A stretch of 56,587 nucleotides of DNA from an uncultured Bacteroidia bacterium. GTDB lineage: Bacteria; Bacteroidota; Bacteroidia; Bacteroidales; UBA932. The notes under the pieces were generated by a model that was given only the letters and a program-made list of their open reading frames with translations, searched no databases and had not been told where the DNA came from. Below, piece after piece: positions 16,926 to 26,379 of the stretch. Location: positions 1-56,587 of the forward strand of contig CACZXH010000040.1 in the NCBI GenBank assembly GCA_902785065.1. Direction: 5' to 3'. How positions within the stretch are numbered: position 1 is the stretch's first letter; each line of letters begins with the position of its first letter. The position numbers were made by a program, and so were the translations under genes.

Positions 16926-18935
16926 TTACTTGATCGCCCACCACAGCGGGGTGATGGTGTTCTCGTTGGTCATGCCCATCAGGGAGAGCGCGTTCTGATA
17001 CTGCTCCGGGCTGGCGTTCTTGAAGGAGTTCGGGTAGTTCATGCGCTGGGCATAGCAACCCGGCTTCTGGCCAGTCTGATAGGCGGTCTTGGCGCCTTCC
17101 ATCAGATACGGGAAGTCCGTGGTGGTCACGGCCAGCTCCCAGAACGGCAGGCCCGTACGACGGTGGTCGCACCAGTTCTCCTGGGGCAGCCAAGGCGTGT
17201 TGGCGATGTACTTCTGGGTGATGATCTTGGTGAGCTGGTCGTTGAGCTTCTTGCCCTTGTACAGGATCTTGTTCGCATCCGGGTACTTGTACTCGGTCGT
17301 CTTGACGTCGCCGGAGACCGGATCCAGGTAGTTGATCGTGTAGTTGGCCGGCTCGGCCGTGTGGGTGAACTTCACGGACGTGCCCACGCGGTTGTAGTCC
17401 TCGGAGTTGATGTAGGCCTCGTAGTTGGCGTCCACGTTCAGGTACTCGAAGCTGGCCTTGATGCCGGCCTCATAGGCGGCCTGGGCACCCATGCCGGCGT
17501 TCCAGCCGCGGACGGCGGCCTCGGCCAGGAGGAAGTAGGTCTCCCAAGGGCCGAAGAACACGCGGAACTCCTTGCTGTTGCGATAGCGCTCGGCGAGGGC
17601 CGGGTAGGTCTTGCCGTAGTTGCCGCCGCTGGCGTCGACCAGGCCGTTGCCCTTGGCCTTGTCGTCGCGGCCGTAGCCGGCGATCAGGCCGTTCCAGGCG
17701 AAGGAGGTGTTGATCTGGAGCGAGTTGTTGGCCTTGTCCAGGGCGACATTCAGCGGAGCCGTGGAGTTCGGGAAGCTGGCGTAACCGGTCTCGATGCGGT
17801 TGCTGTAGTCGCTAGGCAGGGTGAAATACACCAGGGCGCGGGGATCCAGCTTGGACGGGATGCCGTCGAAGAAGTAACCCCAGGTCGGGCTGTCGGTGTT
17901 GGACTCGTACAGGTTGTTGCCGTCCTTGTCCACCATATGGACACCCAGGTAGGTGGAAGCGTCCTTGATGTACGGACCATACGTCTCGGCAACCACCTCC
18001 GGCTTCAGGGGAGCGTTCTTGTAGAAGCGCTTGCCCGGATCCTTGAGGATGTCCTCAGCCTTCGCGCCGCCCAGGTTGGTGGTGAGGTTGGCGAAGGTGT
18101 GGGAGGCTTCCTGCCAGTCCCAGGTACGGCTCATCACGCCGGCCAGGTCGTTCCAGGCGTTGCGCTCCTCGATGCGGAAGATGCCGTCCGTGGTCCGGAT
18201 GCCCGGGCCGGCGGCGACGGCGGCCTCGAAGTTGGACTTGGCCTTGGCGGCGTCCACCTCGGAGAGGCGCATCGCGCAGCGCATCCACATCGAGATGCCG
18301 AAGTTCTTCCACTTGGTGGCGTCCAGCTGGAAGGCGGCGTCGGCGTCCTTCTCGGTGGAGGACTCGCCGGAGTAGGCCGTATTGATGGCGGGAACCGCCT
18401 CGCTCAGCTCCTTGAGCATGAAGTCGTAGCATTCCTCGACGCTCTTGTATTCGGGCGTGTTGGCCTCGAAGTCGAAGGTGAAGGAGCCGAAGGAATCGAC
18501 GAACTCGGTCATCAGATAGACTCTCCAGATGCGGGCGAACTGTTTCACGTTGGCGAACAGGCCGGCCTCGTGCTCACCGAGGTTGCCTCCTTCGAGGGCG
18601 GCGTCGGCGATCTTGATGGCGAGGTTGGCGGAGTTCACGCAGTTGCGGGTGAGGTTGTACAGGCAGCCGGCCCACTCATCGTTGGATCCGCCCACGGAGC
18701 GGCCGCTGTTCTCACCGTCCTGGCGGGCGATGTCGGCCCAGTAGAGGACGAAGACACGCTCGGCGTCGTTCGGGTTCTGCTGGTCGCTCATGATGGCCTT
18801 GTTCAAGGCCCAGTAGGGCATCAGGTCCTCTGCGTTGGCGGCTTTCGGGTTCTTGTTGATCTCCTCGAAATCGCTGCAGGAGGCGAAGAGGGCGACGACG
18901 CCCGCGGTCAAAGCAAGTATTTTGTTCAATTTCAT
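16926..18935 (-). CDS. SusD/RagB-family glycan-binding lipoprotein (pair 1)
   Basis: Surface lipoprotein that caps the SusC transporter. Start ATG 18935: MKLNKILALTAGVVALFASC gives a lipoprotein signal with LFASC as lipobox; the reading frame extends further upstream but without a signal. At 669 residues it is longer than the common SusD (about 500-550) and is closer to the SusD/RagB variants starting FEEINKNP. It ends with PQENWCDHRRTGLPFWELAV and an NSFKNASPEQYQNALSLMG block typical of that group. Lies 13 nt after the SusC gene. The target glycan is unknown. Confidence 0.9.
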   Translation of the reverse strand: MKLNKILALTAGVVALFASCSDFEEINKNPKAANAEDLMPYWALNKAIMSDQQNPNDAERVFVLYWADIARQDGENSGRSVGGSNDEWAGCLYNLTRNCVNSANLAIKIADAALEGGNLGEHEAGLFANVKQFARIWRVYLMTEFVDSFGSFTFDFEANTPEYKSVEECYDFMLKELSEAVPAINTAYSGESSTEKDADAAFQLDATKWKNFGISMWMRCAMRLSEVDAAKAKSNFEAAVAAGPGIRTTDGIFRIEERNAWNDLAGVMSRTWDWQEASHTFANLTTNLGGAKAEDILKDPGKRFYKNAPLKPEVVAETYGPYIKDASTYLGVHMVDKDGNNLYESNTDSPTWGYFFDGIPSKLDPRALVYFTLPSDYSNRIETGYASFPNSTAPLNVALDKANNSLQINTSFAWNGLIAGYGRDDKAKGNGLVDASGGNYGKTYPALAERYRNSKEFRVFFGPWETYFLLAEAAVRGWNAGMGAQAAYEAGIKASFEYLNVDANYEAYINSEDYNRVGTSVKFTHTAEPANYTINYLDPVSGDVKTTEYKYPDANKILYKGKKLNDQLTKIITQKYIANTPWLPQENWCDHRRTGLPFWELAVTTTDFPYLMEGAKTAYQTGQKPGCYAQRMNYPNSFKNASPEQYQNALSLMGMTNENTITPLWWAIK

Positions 18936-18948
18936 GGTAGTGCAGAGA

Positions 18949-21900
18949 TTAGAATCCGAAGGAAACATTGAAGACATAGGCTCGGGAAGTCGGCGCGGCG
19001 CCGTACTCGAAGCCGATGGCGTTGGTGGAGGTGGCGAAGATGGATTCCGGATCCAGACCGCGCATCTTGCTGTAGATCATGAAGACGTTGGTGCAGGAGA
19101 AACCGACCTTCACGGACTGGAAGATGTTCTGGCCGGAGAGGAGGCGCTTCGGCAGGGAGTAGGCGATGGAGATGTTACGCAGACGCACGTTGGTGGCATC
19201 GTACAGGTTCTCCTCGGTAATGCCCAGGTTGGAGCCGGCGGCGCCGGAGATCTGCTTCCAATACTTTTCGCCGGTGGTCTCGGTGGTGTTCACCTTGTAG
19301 CCGTCACCGTCCTTCTGGACGCCGTCGACGAGCATCTTGTCGCGGTTGTCCACGGTCCAGGCGGCGGTACCGGCATACTCCATGGTGCCGAGGGTGCCGG
19401 AGAACATCTTGCCGCCGATGCGGGCGTCCACCTGGAAGCTCGCGGTGAGGTCCTTCCACGTGAAGCTGTTGATCCAGCCCAGCTGCGCGACCGGGTTCTG
19501 GTTGCCCAGGAACTGGCTGGAGCCGTCGGACGTCGGGAGACCGTCGGTGTTCAGGATGAGCTTGCCGAAGTACGGGCTGCTCTCGTCCTCGACGCGGGCG
19601 TACTTGGTGCCGTAGATGTCACCGTAGCCGCCGCCCACATGGGCCTTGATGCTGAGCTTGTCATAGCCGCCGAGGTTGTAGTCCTCCACGCCGTCTGCGA
19701 GCTCGAGGATGGTGTTCTTGTTGGTGGAGAAGTTCACGGTGGAACGCCACAGGAAGTCGCGGGTGCGGACGGGCTCCACATTCAGGACGGCTTCCCAACC
19801 GGTGTTCTGGATGTTACCGGCGTTGACCTTCTTGCTGGAGTAGCCGATGGCGGCGATGGGGAGGTTGATGAGCTGATTGGTCGCGTTGGTCTTGTACCAG
19901 GAGAGGTCGAGGCCGACGCGGCTGTCGAAGAAGCGGAGGTCGAGACCGGCTTCCCAGGACTTGATGAGCTCGTTCTTCACGTCGGCGTTGTACAGGGTAC
20001 CCTGGGAGTTGATGACCGGCTTCGCGTCGGCGCGGGCGTCGGTGCCCATGGTGTACACGTTGTAAAGCTGGTAGGGACCCATGTCGTTACCCACTTCCGC
20101 ATAGGAGACGCGGGCTTTGGCGAAGGAGAGCCAGCCGGGGAGGCTGGAGTACTTGCCGATCATGTCGGTGATGACCCAGGCCAGGGAAACGGACGGATAC
20201 AAATAGGAGCGGTTCTTCGGGCTCAGGGTGGAGGTCCAGTCGTTGCGGAGGGTCGCATCGAGGAAGATCCAGCCGCCGTAGTTGATCTGGGCCGATCCGA
20301 ACAGGGAGTTCATCTTGCGGTGGGAGTAGCTCTCGGAGACACCCGGCTTGTCGCTCTTGGCATTGCCCAGGTCGAACAGGTTCGGGATGAGGAGCTGGCT
20401 CTGGGAGGCGGAGAGGCCGCGGTTCTCGCGGTCCATCAGGTTGCCGCCGAAGGTGGCGGAAGCGCCGAAGTCGCCGAAGATGTTGTCCTGCTGGGCCTTG
20501 AGGAGGAACGAGAAGTTGTTCTCGTAGAAACGGCTCTCGCCCACGCCGTAGGAACCGGTCACGGAACCCGCGATCTTGTTGCCCGCATAGAACTTGTTCT
20601 CGGTCTCGGTGAAGTACATGTCGGTACCGGCCTTGAGTTCCAGGCTCAGCCACTTGGTGAAGTCGTAGGCGAGGCTGGCGTTCATCAGGAAACGGTTACG
20701 GACGTCCTGGTTGGTGCTGTACTTGGCATACCACCAAGGGTTGGAACCCATACGGTCCTTGTTGCCGAAGAAGAACATCTCGCCGTTGGCGTCGACAGCA
20801 TCCTTGAAGTCGAGGATGTCCACGGACACCGGCAGGGTGTACATCTTCAGCATATAGTTCGCGTTCACGTTGGAACCGGAGATCGGACGGTTGTTGGCCT
20901 GGATCCGGATGTACTGGATCTTGCCGTCGAAGTGCCACTTGTCGTTCTTGCCGAAGGTGGAGGTGCCGCGGAGCATCATGTTGTTACGGCCGAGCGTGGC
21001 GCCGGGGACCTGGCTCTTGTCGTTGGTGCGGGTCCAGGAGGCGTAGATGCCGGTCTTGCCGTACTGCTGGGAGAAAGTGATGTTCTCGGTGTCGGTGATG
21101 CCGGTGTCGAAGAAGCCCTTCACGTTGTCGAAGGCCTGGAGCGGCGCGGTGGTGCCGTCCCACTTGGTCACGGACTGGCCGGTGATTTCCGGGCCCCAGC
21201 TCTGGGAGTCGGCATTGTCGAACACGCCCAGGGAGCCCTGGCCGAACCGGGACTGCATAGCCGGACGGGTGAATTCGGTGGTGAAGGCCACGGTGCTGTT
21301 GATCGTGATGCCCAGACCCGGAGTCTGACGACCCTTCTTGGTGGTGATGAGGATGACGCCGTTACCGGCGCGGGAGCCGTAGAGGGCCGCGGCGGAGGCG
21401 CCCTTCAGGACGGTCATGGACTCGACGTCTTCCGGGTTGATGTCCTGCAGGCCGCTACCCATGTCGGCGGAAGGATTCCAGAAGTCGTTGTTGGAGGCGC
21501 CCACGAAGTTGTCCATCGGCACACCGTCCACGACGATGAGCGGCTGGTTCAGGCTCGTCAGGGAGTTGTTGCCGCGGAGGACGATACGGGAGGAAGCGCC
21601 CGGACCATTGGAGGAACGGATGATTTCCACACCGGCGACCTTACCGGTCAGCGCGTTGGCGAGGTTCGCCTCGTGCGCGTCGAGGAGGGTGGCGCCGCCG
21701 ACGTCCTGGATGGCATAACCCAGCGTCTTCTTTTCGCGGGTGATGCCGAGCGCGGTGACGACGGATTCCGTCAGGAACTCGGAGTCGGGCTGGAGGACCA
21801 CGTCGATGGTCCTTCTGCCGCCCACGGCGACCTCCTGGGTCTCCATGCCGATGAAGGAGAATTCGAGGATCGCAGCAGGGGCGCAGGTAATGGAGTAATT

Positions 21901-22074
21901 ACCGTCAATGTCGGTGGAAGTGCCCTGGGTGGTGCCCTTCACGATAACGCCGGCCCCGATGACGGGTTCGCCGGTGTTATCCTTCACCGTACCGTTGACC
22001 GTAATGTTCTGCGCATTCAAGCCCAGGGCCACGAGGAGCCCCGCAAGGGCGAGAACAAATCTTTGTTTACGCAT
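18949..22074 (-). CDS. SusC/RagA-family TonB-dependent transporter (pair 1)
   Basis: Outer-membrane TonB-dependent importer, 1041 residues. Signal peptide MRKQRFVLALAGLLVALGLNA, then a CarboxypepD_reg-like domain (NGTVKDNTGEPVIGAGVIVKG), a plug domain with VVDGVPMDN and SMTVLKGASAAALYGSRAGNGVILITTKKG, and a 22-strand barrel ending in the aromatic VFNVSFGF. The TonB box should lie around ESVVTALGI. A 210-nt spacer to the divergent esterase gene holds an imperfect minus-strand -7 box TATCTTCG (22164-22171) and the small inverted repeat AATGC TGGC GCATT (22193-22206). Confidence 0.93.
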   Translation of the reverse strand: MRKQRFVLALAGLLVALGLNAQNITVNGTVKDNTGEPVIGAGVIVKGTTQGTSTDIDGNYSITCAPAAILEFSFIGMETQEVAVGGRRTIDVVLQPDSEFLTESVVTALGITREKKTLGYAIQDVGGATLLDAHEANLANALTGKVAGVEIIRSSNGPGASSRIVLRGNNSLTSLNQPLIVVDGVPMDNFVGASNNDFWNPSADMGSGLQDINPEDVESMTVLKGASAAALYGSRAGNGVILITTKKGRQTPGLGITINSTVAFTTEFTRPAMQSRFGQGSLGVFDNADSQSWGPEITGQSVTKWDGTTAPLQAFDNVKGFFDTGITDTENITFSQQYGKTGIYASWTRTNDKSQVPGATLGRNNMMLRGTSTFGKNDKWHFDGKIQYIRIQANNRPISGSNVNANYMLKMYTLPVSVDILDFKDAVDANGEMFFFGNKDRMGSNPWWYAKYSTNQDVRNRFLMNASLAYDFTKWLSLELKAGTDMYFTETENKFYAGNKIAGSVTGSYGVGESRFYENNFSFLLKAQQDNIFGDFGASATFGGNLMDRENRGLSASQSQLLIPNLFDLGNAKSDKPGVSESYSHRKMNSLFGSAQINYGGWIFLDATLRNDWTSTLSPKNRSYLYPSVSLAWVITDMIGKYSSLPGWLSFAKARVSYAEVGNDMGPYQLYNVYTMGTDARADAKPVINSQGTLYNADVKNELIKSWEAGLDLRFFDSRVGLDLSWYKTNATNQLINLPIAAIGYSSKKVNAGNIQNTGWEAVLNVEPVRTRDFLWRSTVNFSTNKNTILELADGVEDYNLGGYDKLSIKAHVGGGYGDIYGTKYARVEDESSPYFGKLILNTDGLPTSDGSSQFLGNQNPVAQLGWINSFTWKDLTASFQVDARIGGKMFSGTLGTMEYAGTAAWTVDNRDKMLVDGVQKDGDGYKVNTTETTGEKYWKQISGAAGSNLGITEENLYDATNVRLRNISIAYSLPKRLLSGQNIFQSVKVGFSCTNVFMIYSKMRGLDPESIFATSTNAIGFEYGAAPTSRAYVFNVSFGF

Positions 22075-22255
22075 TACTGTTGGTTTTTTGGTTAATGAAA
22101 TAGGTTGGTGGTTATAAATAGTAGTTAGTTGCGTGCGTATTGAGTGGTTTTCTTAATATTGGGCGAAGATAAATAAATTTTTTGAATGCTGGCGCATTCT
22201 CTCAAAAAAACGTCATTTTCTTTTGTTTTTCGTTCACGGAAGTGGGAAAAAAGCG

Positions 22256-22263
22256 TACATTTG
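22256..22263 (+). promoter_or_regulatory. -7 box of the alpha/beta hydrolase gene
   Basis: TACATTTG, 21 nt before the start codon. No -33 box at standard spacing. Confidence 0.5.
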
Positions 22264-22284
22264 TTGACCTAAAACATAAAAACG

Positions 22285-23442
22285 ATGAAACGTACCCTTC
22301 TTTTTGTCCTCCTGTGCGCATTCCCGGTCCTGTCGCTGTCCTATGCCTGCGGATCGAATGGAAACCCGGGGAGCGATCCGGAAAATGATGCTTACGAGCC
22401 CGACCTGAGCACCCTTGAAGGTCAGTGGCGGGATTCCGTCCATACGGCCTTGTCGTATGCCTATCGGGGGCACGTCCTCCAGATCGGCCAGAACAAGATG
22501 CCCATCTGGTGGACCGTCTACGGCAACAAGCCGGCGGGAGGCCGGTCCCTGTACATCTCCCTGCACGGCGGCGGCGCCACAGACGCTTCGGAGAATGACG
22601 GTCAGTGGGAGAACCAGAAACAGCTTTATACCCCGTCCGAGGGCGTGTACCTGTGCCCCCGGGCCATCACCAACACCTGGGACCTGCATTTCCGCCCCGA
22701 ATCGGACGCGTTCTATGAGCAGATCATCCAGATGGCCGTCGTGTTCCTGGACGTGAATCCGAACAAGGTGTATTTGATGGGCTATTCCGCCGGCGGCGAC
22801 GGCGTGTGGCAGGTGGCGCCGCGGATGGCGGACCACTGGGCCGCCGCCTCGATGATGGCCGGCCACCCGAACGGCGTGCGGCTGGAATCCCTCCGGAATC
22901 TCCCGTTCATGATCTGGTGCGGGGCCGAGGATTCGGCCTATAACCGCAACAAGGTCTGCGCCGAATATATCGGCAAGCTGGACGCCCTGCAGGCGGAAGA
23001 CCCGGATGGCTACGTACACGAGGGCCATATCGTGGCCGGGAAGGGGCACTGGATGGATGGCAAGGACGCCGCCGCCGTTCCGTGGATGGCGAAATACGCC
23101 CGCAACCCCTATCCGAAGAAGGTAGTCTGGGTCCAGGGCGACGTGACGAAGGAATACTTCTACTGGCTGGGCGTCCCCGCCGGAGAAGCCAAGAAAGGGA
23201 AGACGCTTTATGCCGACATTGATGGGAACACCATCACCATCGGCGATTGTGACTATTCCTCCGTCCAGATTTACCTGAACGAGAAGATGGTGGACCTCAG
23301 CAATCCCGTCAAAGTCGTCCATGAGGGTAAGACCCTCTTCGAGGGCAAGCTTACTCCTTCCGACGCCCTCCGCAAGAAGACCCTCTACACCCGCAACGAC
23401 CTCTCCTACTCCTTTCCCTGCATGGTGGAGGTGAAACTCTGA
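22285..23442 (+). CDS. Secreted alpha/beta hydrolase (esterase-like)
   Basis: 385-residue exported protein; signal peptide MKRTLLFVLLCAFPVLSLSYAC with an Ala-Cys that could be a lipobox. The serine-hydrolase core shows the oxyanion region SLHGGGATDAS, the nucleophile elbow GYSAGGDGVW, a likely acid in WCGAEDSA and the His in AGKGHWMDG. It resembles the PHB-depolymerase-like and feruloyl-esterase-like group. The C-terminal about 80 residues (GDVTKEYFYWLGV, NTITIGDCDYSSVQIYLNEKMVDLSNPV) form a beta-rich accessory domain. Probably deacylates a plant or host glycan, given the adjacent SusCD; the exact substrate is not readable. Confidence 0.82.
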   Translation: MKRTLLFVLLCAFPVLSLSYACGSNGNPGSDPENDAYEPDLSTLEGQWRDSVHTALSYAYRGHVLQIGQNKMPIWWTVYGNKPAGGRSLYISLHGGGATDASENDGQWENQKQLYTPSEGVYLCPRAITNTWDLHFRPESDAFYEQIIQMAVVFLDVNPNKVYLMGYSAGGDGVWQVAPRMADHWAAASMMAGHPNGVRLESLRNLPFMIWCGAEDSAYNRNKVCAEYIGKLDALQAEDPDGYVHEGHIVAGKGHWMDGKDAAAVPWMAKYARNPYPKKVVWVQGDVTKEYFYWLGVPAGEAKKGKTLYADIDGNTITIGDCDYSSVQIYLNEKMVDLSNPVKVVHEGKTLFEGKLTPSDALRKKTLYTRNDLSYSFPCMVEVKL

Positions 23443-23462
23443 GTGTTCGTTTCGGTTGAATC

Positions 23463-23493
23463 AAAAGAGGCTCTAAGAGGGCCTCTTTTTTTG
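23463..23493 (+). terminator. Terminator of the hydrolase gene
   Basis: Stem AAAAGAGGC/GCCTCTTTT (23463-23471, 23481-23489) followed by T; its T-run doubles as the -33 region of the next promoter. Confidence 0.8.
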
Positions 23494-23521
23494 CTTTGTT
23501 GCGAATAATGTTATATATTTG
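23490..23521 (+). promoter_or_regulatory. Promoter of the RHH/PIN module
   Basis: TTTG (23490-23493), 20-nt spacer, TATATTTG (23514-23521); matches the Bacteroidota consensus. Confidence 0.7.
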
Positions 23522-23538
23522 CGAAAAGTGTTATCATT

Positions 23539-23820
23539 ATGGGCTCGACAACGCGCATACAAACGGCCTTCCGCTTACCGCCAGAACTGCTGGAACGGAT
23601 GAAATGGGAGGCTCAGAAGAGAAATGTTTCTTTAAACAAATGGGTGGAGGATGCGGTGGAGCAAGCCTTGCGGCCGAAGCAGCCATCCTTTTCGTGGGAT
23701 ACTCCCATTTCCGATGAAATACGGCAATTGCGCTGCCTGGAGTTAAAACGTCCTACAGACGAAGAGTTCGCCGCTGATCCCAAGTTGGAATATCTCTGGA
23801 AAAAATATGTTGACTATTAA
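23539..23820 (+). CDS. Ribbon-helix-helix antitoxin
   Basis: 93-residue protein. The N-terminal 45 residues fit an Arc/CopG ribbon-helix-helix: TRIQTAFRLPPELLERMKWEAQKRNVSLNKWVEDAVEQAL. The rest (EEFAADPKLEYLWKKYVDY) is the likely toxin-binding tail. It overlaps the PIN toxin gene by 14 nt, the usual antitoxin-first layout, and probably autorepresses the module promoter. The module is more AT-rich than its surroundings. Confidence 0.85.
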   Translation: MGSTTRIQTAFRLPPELLERMKWEAQKRNVSLNKWVEDAVEQALRPKQPSFSWDTPISDEIRQLRCLELKRPTDEEFAADPKLEYLWKKYVDY

Positions 23821-24301
23821 GGTTTTTTTGGACACAAATGTCCTTATCGACGTGTTGTCCGTGGCGGAACGGCCCGCTACGGAATATTCCATCCGAATAT
23901 TCCAGGAAATCCGTAATTTCAAGTTGGAGGGGGTCATTACTGTCCAGAGTGTCGTGGATGCCGCATACGCTTTCCGTCGTGACCTCAGGACGCAGAGCCT
24001 TTTTCGTGACAGGATCCTTCAAATCAAGAATTATGTCAATTTGGAGCCGCTGAATGCTTTTGACCTACAGGACGCACTGCTTTCCGGAGCGCCGGATTTT
24101 GAAGACGAATTGCAGTATTACCACGCATTCAATGCCCGATGTGATTATTTCATCACCTCTGACCGAAAACTGTTGAATAGGCACAATTCTTCCATGATGC
24201 AAATCTGCACCCCGGAAGATTTCGTTCAGAAGATGAACACAATGCCGCTTGAGGAGCGAACCAAGGGATCATTGAGTCCCGAGCGGACACGCGAAGGCTA
24301 A
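23807..24301 (+). CDS. PIN-domain toxin (VapC-like ribonuclease)
   Basis: 164-residue PIN-fold protein. The first acidic residue is in VFLDTNVLIDVL, then a conserved acid in DLQDALLSGAPDFEDELQYYHA, and ITSDRKLLNRH with the C-terminal acid. Expected to cleave RNA and be held inactive by the upstream RHH protein. The last 15 residues are polar and may be non-essential. Its stop overlaps the stop of the convergent fucosidase gene by 4 nt. Confidence 0.85.
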   Translation: MLTIKVFLDTNVLIDVLSVAERPATEYSIRIFQEIRNFKLEGVITVQSVVDAAYAFRRDLRTQSLFRDRILQIKNYVNLEPLNAFDLQDALLSGAPDFEDELQYYHAFNARCDYFITSDRKLLNRHNSSMMQICTPEDFVQKMNTMPLEERTKGSLSPERTREG

Positions 24302-25671
24302 AGACTGAACTTCAGCGCAACGGGTTCGTTCGCCAGCCCCTTCGGGAGCTTGACCGTCACTTTACCGTCCTTGACCACGGCTTTCACTTTCCTGCCGTTG
24401 TTGAGGACGGTTATCTTACCCTTCGGAAGATTGCCGCTCCAGGACAGTTCCGTCGGCAGGCTCTCCCCGTCGGGGAGGGCGTAGATGGCGTACAGCGTCT
24501 TGCCGTCCTTGGAGGCGTTGAACCAAAGGTTTCCGTCGTTGTAGTTGTCCGTGATGCGGGTGTTGTAAATGGCCTCGCCGCAGCGGCGCAGCCAGGCGCC
24601 GATCTCCTGCAGGATGACAATGGCTTTGTCCTCGATGACGCCGTCCGGGGTCGGGCCCACGCCGAGCGCGAGGCAGCCGCCCTTGGCGGTAATTTCGGCG
24701 AGCGTGCCGATGACCCGGCGGGCGGTCTTGAAGCGCGGGTCCGGGGTCCATCCCCAGTCGGTGCCGAGCGTCATGCAGGACTCCCAGGGGTGCTTGAGCT
24801 GCGTTTTCGGGACGGACTGTTCCGGGGTCTGGTAGTTCTCGTTCGGGCCCTGGATGGTGCGGTCCACGCAGATGAGCCCGGGGCTCACATTCCGGGCCTG
24901 GGGCAGGACCTCGTTCAGGCCCACCTGGTCGCCGGTGATCCAGCCGCCGTCCAGCCAGAGGATGTCCAGCTTCCCGTAGCGGCCGCCCGTGAGCTCCGTG
25001 AGCTGGTTCTTCGTGAAGTCCACGTAGTTCCGCCACCAGTCGGGATGCAGTTCTACCGAGTAGTTGATGCCGCGGCGCGCGGTGGCATAGTAGGGGTTCC
25101 AGAACCACTCGCAGTGCCAGTCGGGCTTGGAAAAGTAGGCGCCGATCATGAAGCCTTTCGGGCGGAAAGCGTCAAAGACGTACTTGGCGATATCCTTTTT
25201 GGGATTGCCGGCAAAAGGGCCGGCCTTGGCCACGGAGAAATCCGTGTATTCCGTGTCGAACATGCAGAAGCCGTCGTGGTGCTTGGTCGTGAAGATCATG
25301 TACTTCATGCCCGCATCCTCGAACACGTCGGCCCACTGCTCCGGGTTGAAGTTGACCGGGTTGAACACCTTGGAAAGGCCCCAGTACCACTGCTTGTAGC
25401 CCTCATAGGTGGTGCCTTCCGGCCGGACGACCCAGTCCTCGTTGCAGAGGTTCCAGGACTCCACGATGCCGGGGACGCTGTACAGACCCCAGTGCATCAG
25501 GACGCCGAACTTGAGGTCCTGCCACTGGTCCAGCTTCTCAAGGACGGCCGGGTCTTCGGGCCAGACGTAACCGTCGGACTGTCCGTGGACAAAACTGTTC
25601 TGGGCAAAGAGGGCTGCGGCCGCGAAGAGGCCCGCCAGGGAGAGAAGCATCTGTTTCATAGTGGTCAGCAT
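24298..25671 (-). CDS. Alpha-L-fucosidase, GH29
   Basis: Secreted retaining fucosidase of about 455 residues. Signal peptide MKQMLLSLAGLFAAAALFAQ (start at 25659; MLTT-extended start at 25671 possible). GH29 landmarks: KFGVLMHWGLYSVPG, YMIFTTKHHDGFCMF, the nucleophile Asp in DILWLDGGW, and SWESCMTLGTDWGW-like (HPWESCMTLGTDWGW). It ends with a small beta-sandwich domain (KGKITVLNNGRKVKAVV). Removes terminal fucose from host or plant glycans in the periplasm or at the surface. Divergent from the small secreted protein at 25719. Confidence 0.92.
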   Translation of the reverse strand: MLTTMKQMLLSLAGLFAAAALFAQNSFVHGQSDGYVWPEDPAVLEKLDQWQDLKFGVLMHWGLYSVPGIVESWNLCNEDWVVRPEGTTYEGYKQWYWGLSKVFNPVNFNPEQWADVFEDAGMKYMIFTTKHHDGFCMFDTEYTDFSVAKAGPFAGNPKKDIAKYVFDAFRPKGFMIGAYFSKPDWHCEWFWNPYYATARRGINYSVELHPDWWRNYVDFTKNQLTELTGGRYGKLDILWLDGGWITGDQVGLNEVLPQARNVSPGLICVDRTIQGPNENYQTPEQSVPKTQLKHPWESCMTLGTDWGWTPDPRFKTARRVIGTLAEITAKGGCLALGVGPTPDGVIEDKAIVILQEIGAWLRRCGEAIYNTRITDNYNDGNLWFNASKDGKTLYAIYALPDGESLPTELSWSGNLPKGKITVLNNGRKVKAVVKDGKVTVKLPKGLANEPVALKFSL

Positions 25672-25705
25672 TTATACAAATATCGGCAATTTTGCGGAAA
25701 AACCC

Positions 25706-25713
25706 TATATTTG
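25706..25713 (+). promoter_or_regulatory. -7 box upstream of 25719 gene
   Basis: TATATTTG, only 5 nt before the ATG at 25719, implying a very short or absent leader. Confidence 0.5.
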
Positions 25714-25718
25714 TGGGT

Positions 25719-26378
25719 ATGAAAAAGATAGTTCTGCTGCTGGCCCTTTTGCTTGCGGGCGGAGCGGCCTTCGGCCAGGAGGCCCGGGGCGACATGCCCG
25801 CCGATGTCTTCTACCTGCTGCCGGAATTCCGGCAGGGGATGGTCTATTTCTCCGACCAGGGCCCCGCGCAGGGAGAGCTGAACATCTGCGCGGTGGACCA
25901 GACGCTGCGGTTCATGGACAAGGGCCAAGAGCTCTCGTCCAAGGCCGACAACATCAACCGGGTCGTCGTGGACGACATCGTCTTCGTCCGCATCGACGGC
26001 GTCTTCTACCGGCTCTATCCCATCACCGACGACCTGACGGTGGCCTACCGGCGCGACGTGGAGATCCTCCGCGACGTCAAGACGGGCGCCTATGGCATCC
26101 AATCCCGCACCAGCGCCATCCGGGAAGTGGGCTCGCTCCAGTCCGACGGGATGATGTACACCCTCCAGTCGTCCAAGAGCTATCCTTACAACGTATCCGA
26201 GTCCTGTTTCCTGTATCAGGCCGGCAACGTCACCGCCATTTCGAAGCGTAGTCTCCGGAAGCGTTTCCCGGACCGGAAGGACGACCTGGACGCGTGGCTC
26301 AAGTCCCACGCCCTTCCCAAGACCCTCGACGATACCCGGAATTTCCTTTCCCGCCTGACGACCGGGGAGGAACTCTGA
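25719..26378 (+). CDS. Secreted protein of unknown function
   Basis: 219 residues with a clear signal peptide (MKKIVLLLALLLAGGAAFGQ). The mature part is beta-rich, e.g. NICAVDQTLRFMDKGQEL, INRVVVDDIVFVRIDGVFYRLYPI and DVEILRDVKTGAYGIQS. The C-terminus is helical and charged (SKRSLRKRFPDRKDDLDAWLKSHALPKTLDD). I do not recognise a family with certainty. It ends 1-28 nt before the phosphatase-esterase gene, so the two are likely expressed together. Confidence 0.75.
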   Translation: MKKIVLLLALLLAGGAAFGQEARGDMPADVFYLLPEFRQGMVYFSDQGPAQGELNICAVDQTLRFMDKGQELSSKADNINRVVVDDIVFVRIDGVFYRLYPITDDLTVAYRRDVEILRDVKTGAYGIQSRTSAIREVGSLQSDGMMYTLQSSKSYPYNVSESCFLYQAGNVTAISKRSLRKRFPDRKDDLDAWLKSHALPKTLDDTRNFLSRLTTGEEL

Positions 26379-26379
26379 T

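Noticed and set aside
18835-22095. Very long open frame antisense to SusC pair 1 (about 1086 codons)
   Set aside because: Shadow of a GC-rich real gene on the other strand: no family motifs, biased Gly/Val/Glu composition, no promoter or ribosome site. The minus strand encodes a clear SusC.
22193-22206. Terminator for SusC or an attenuator
   Set aside because: AATGC TGGC GCATT is short and lies upstream, not downstream, of the minus-strand gene; no supporting T-run in the right direction.
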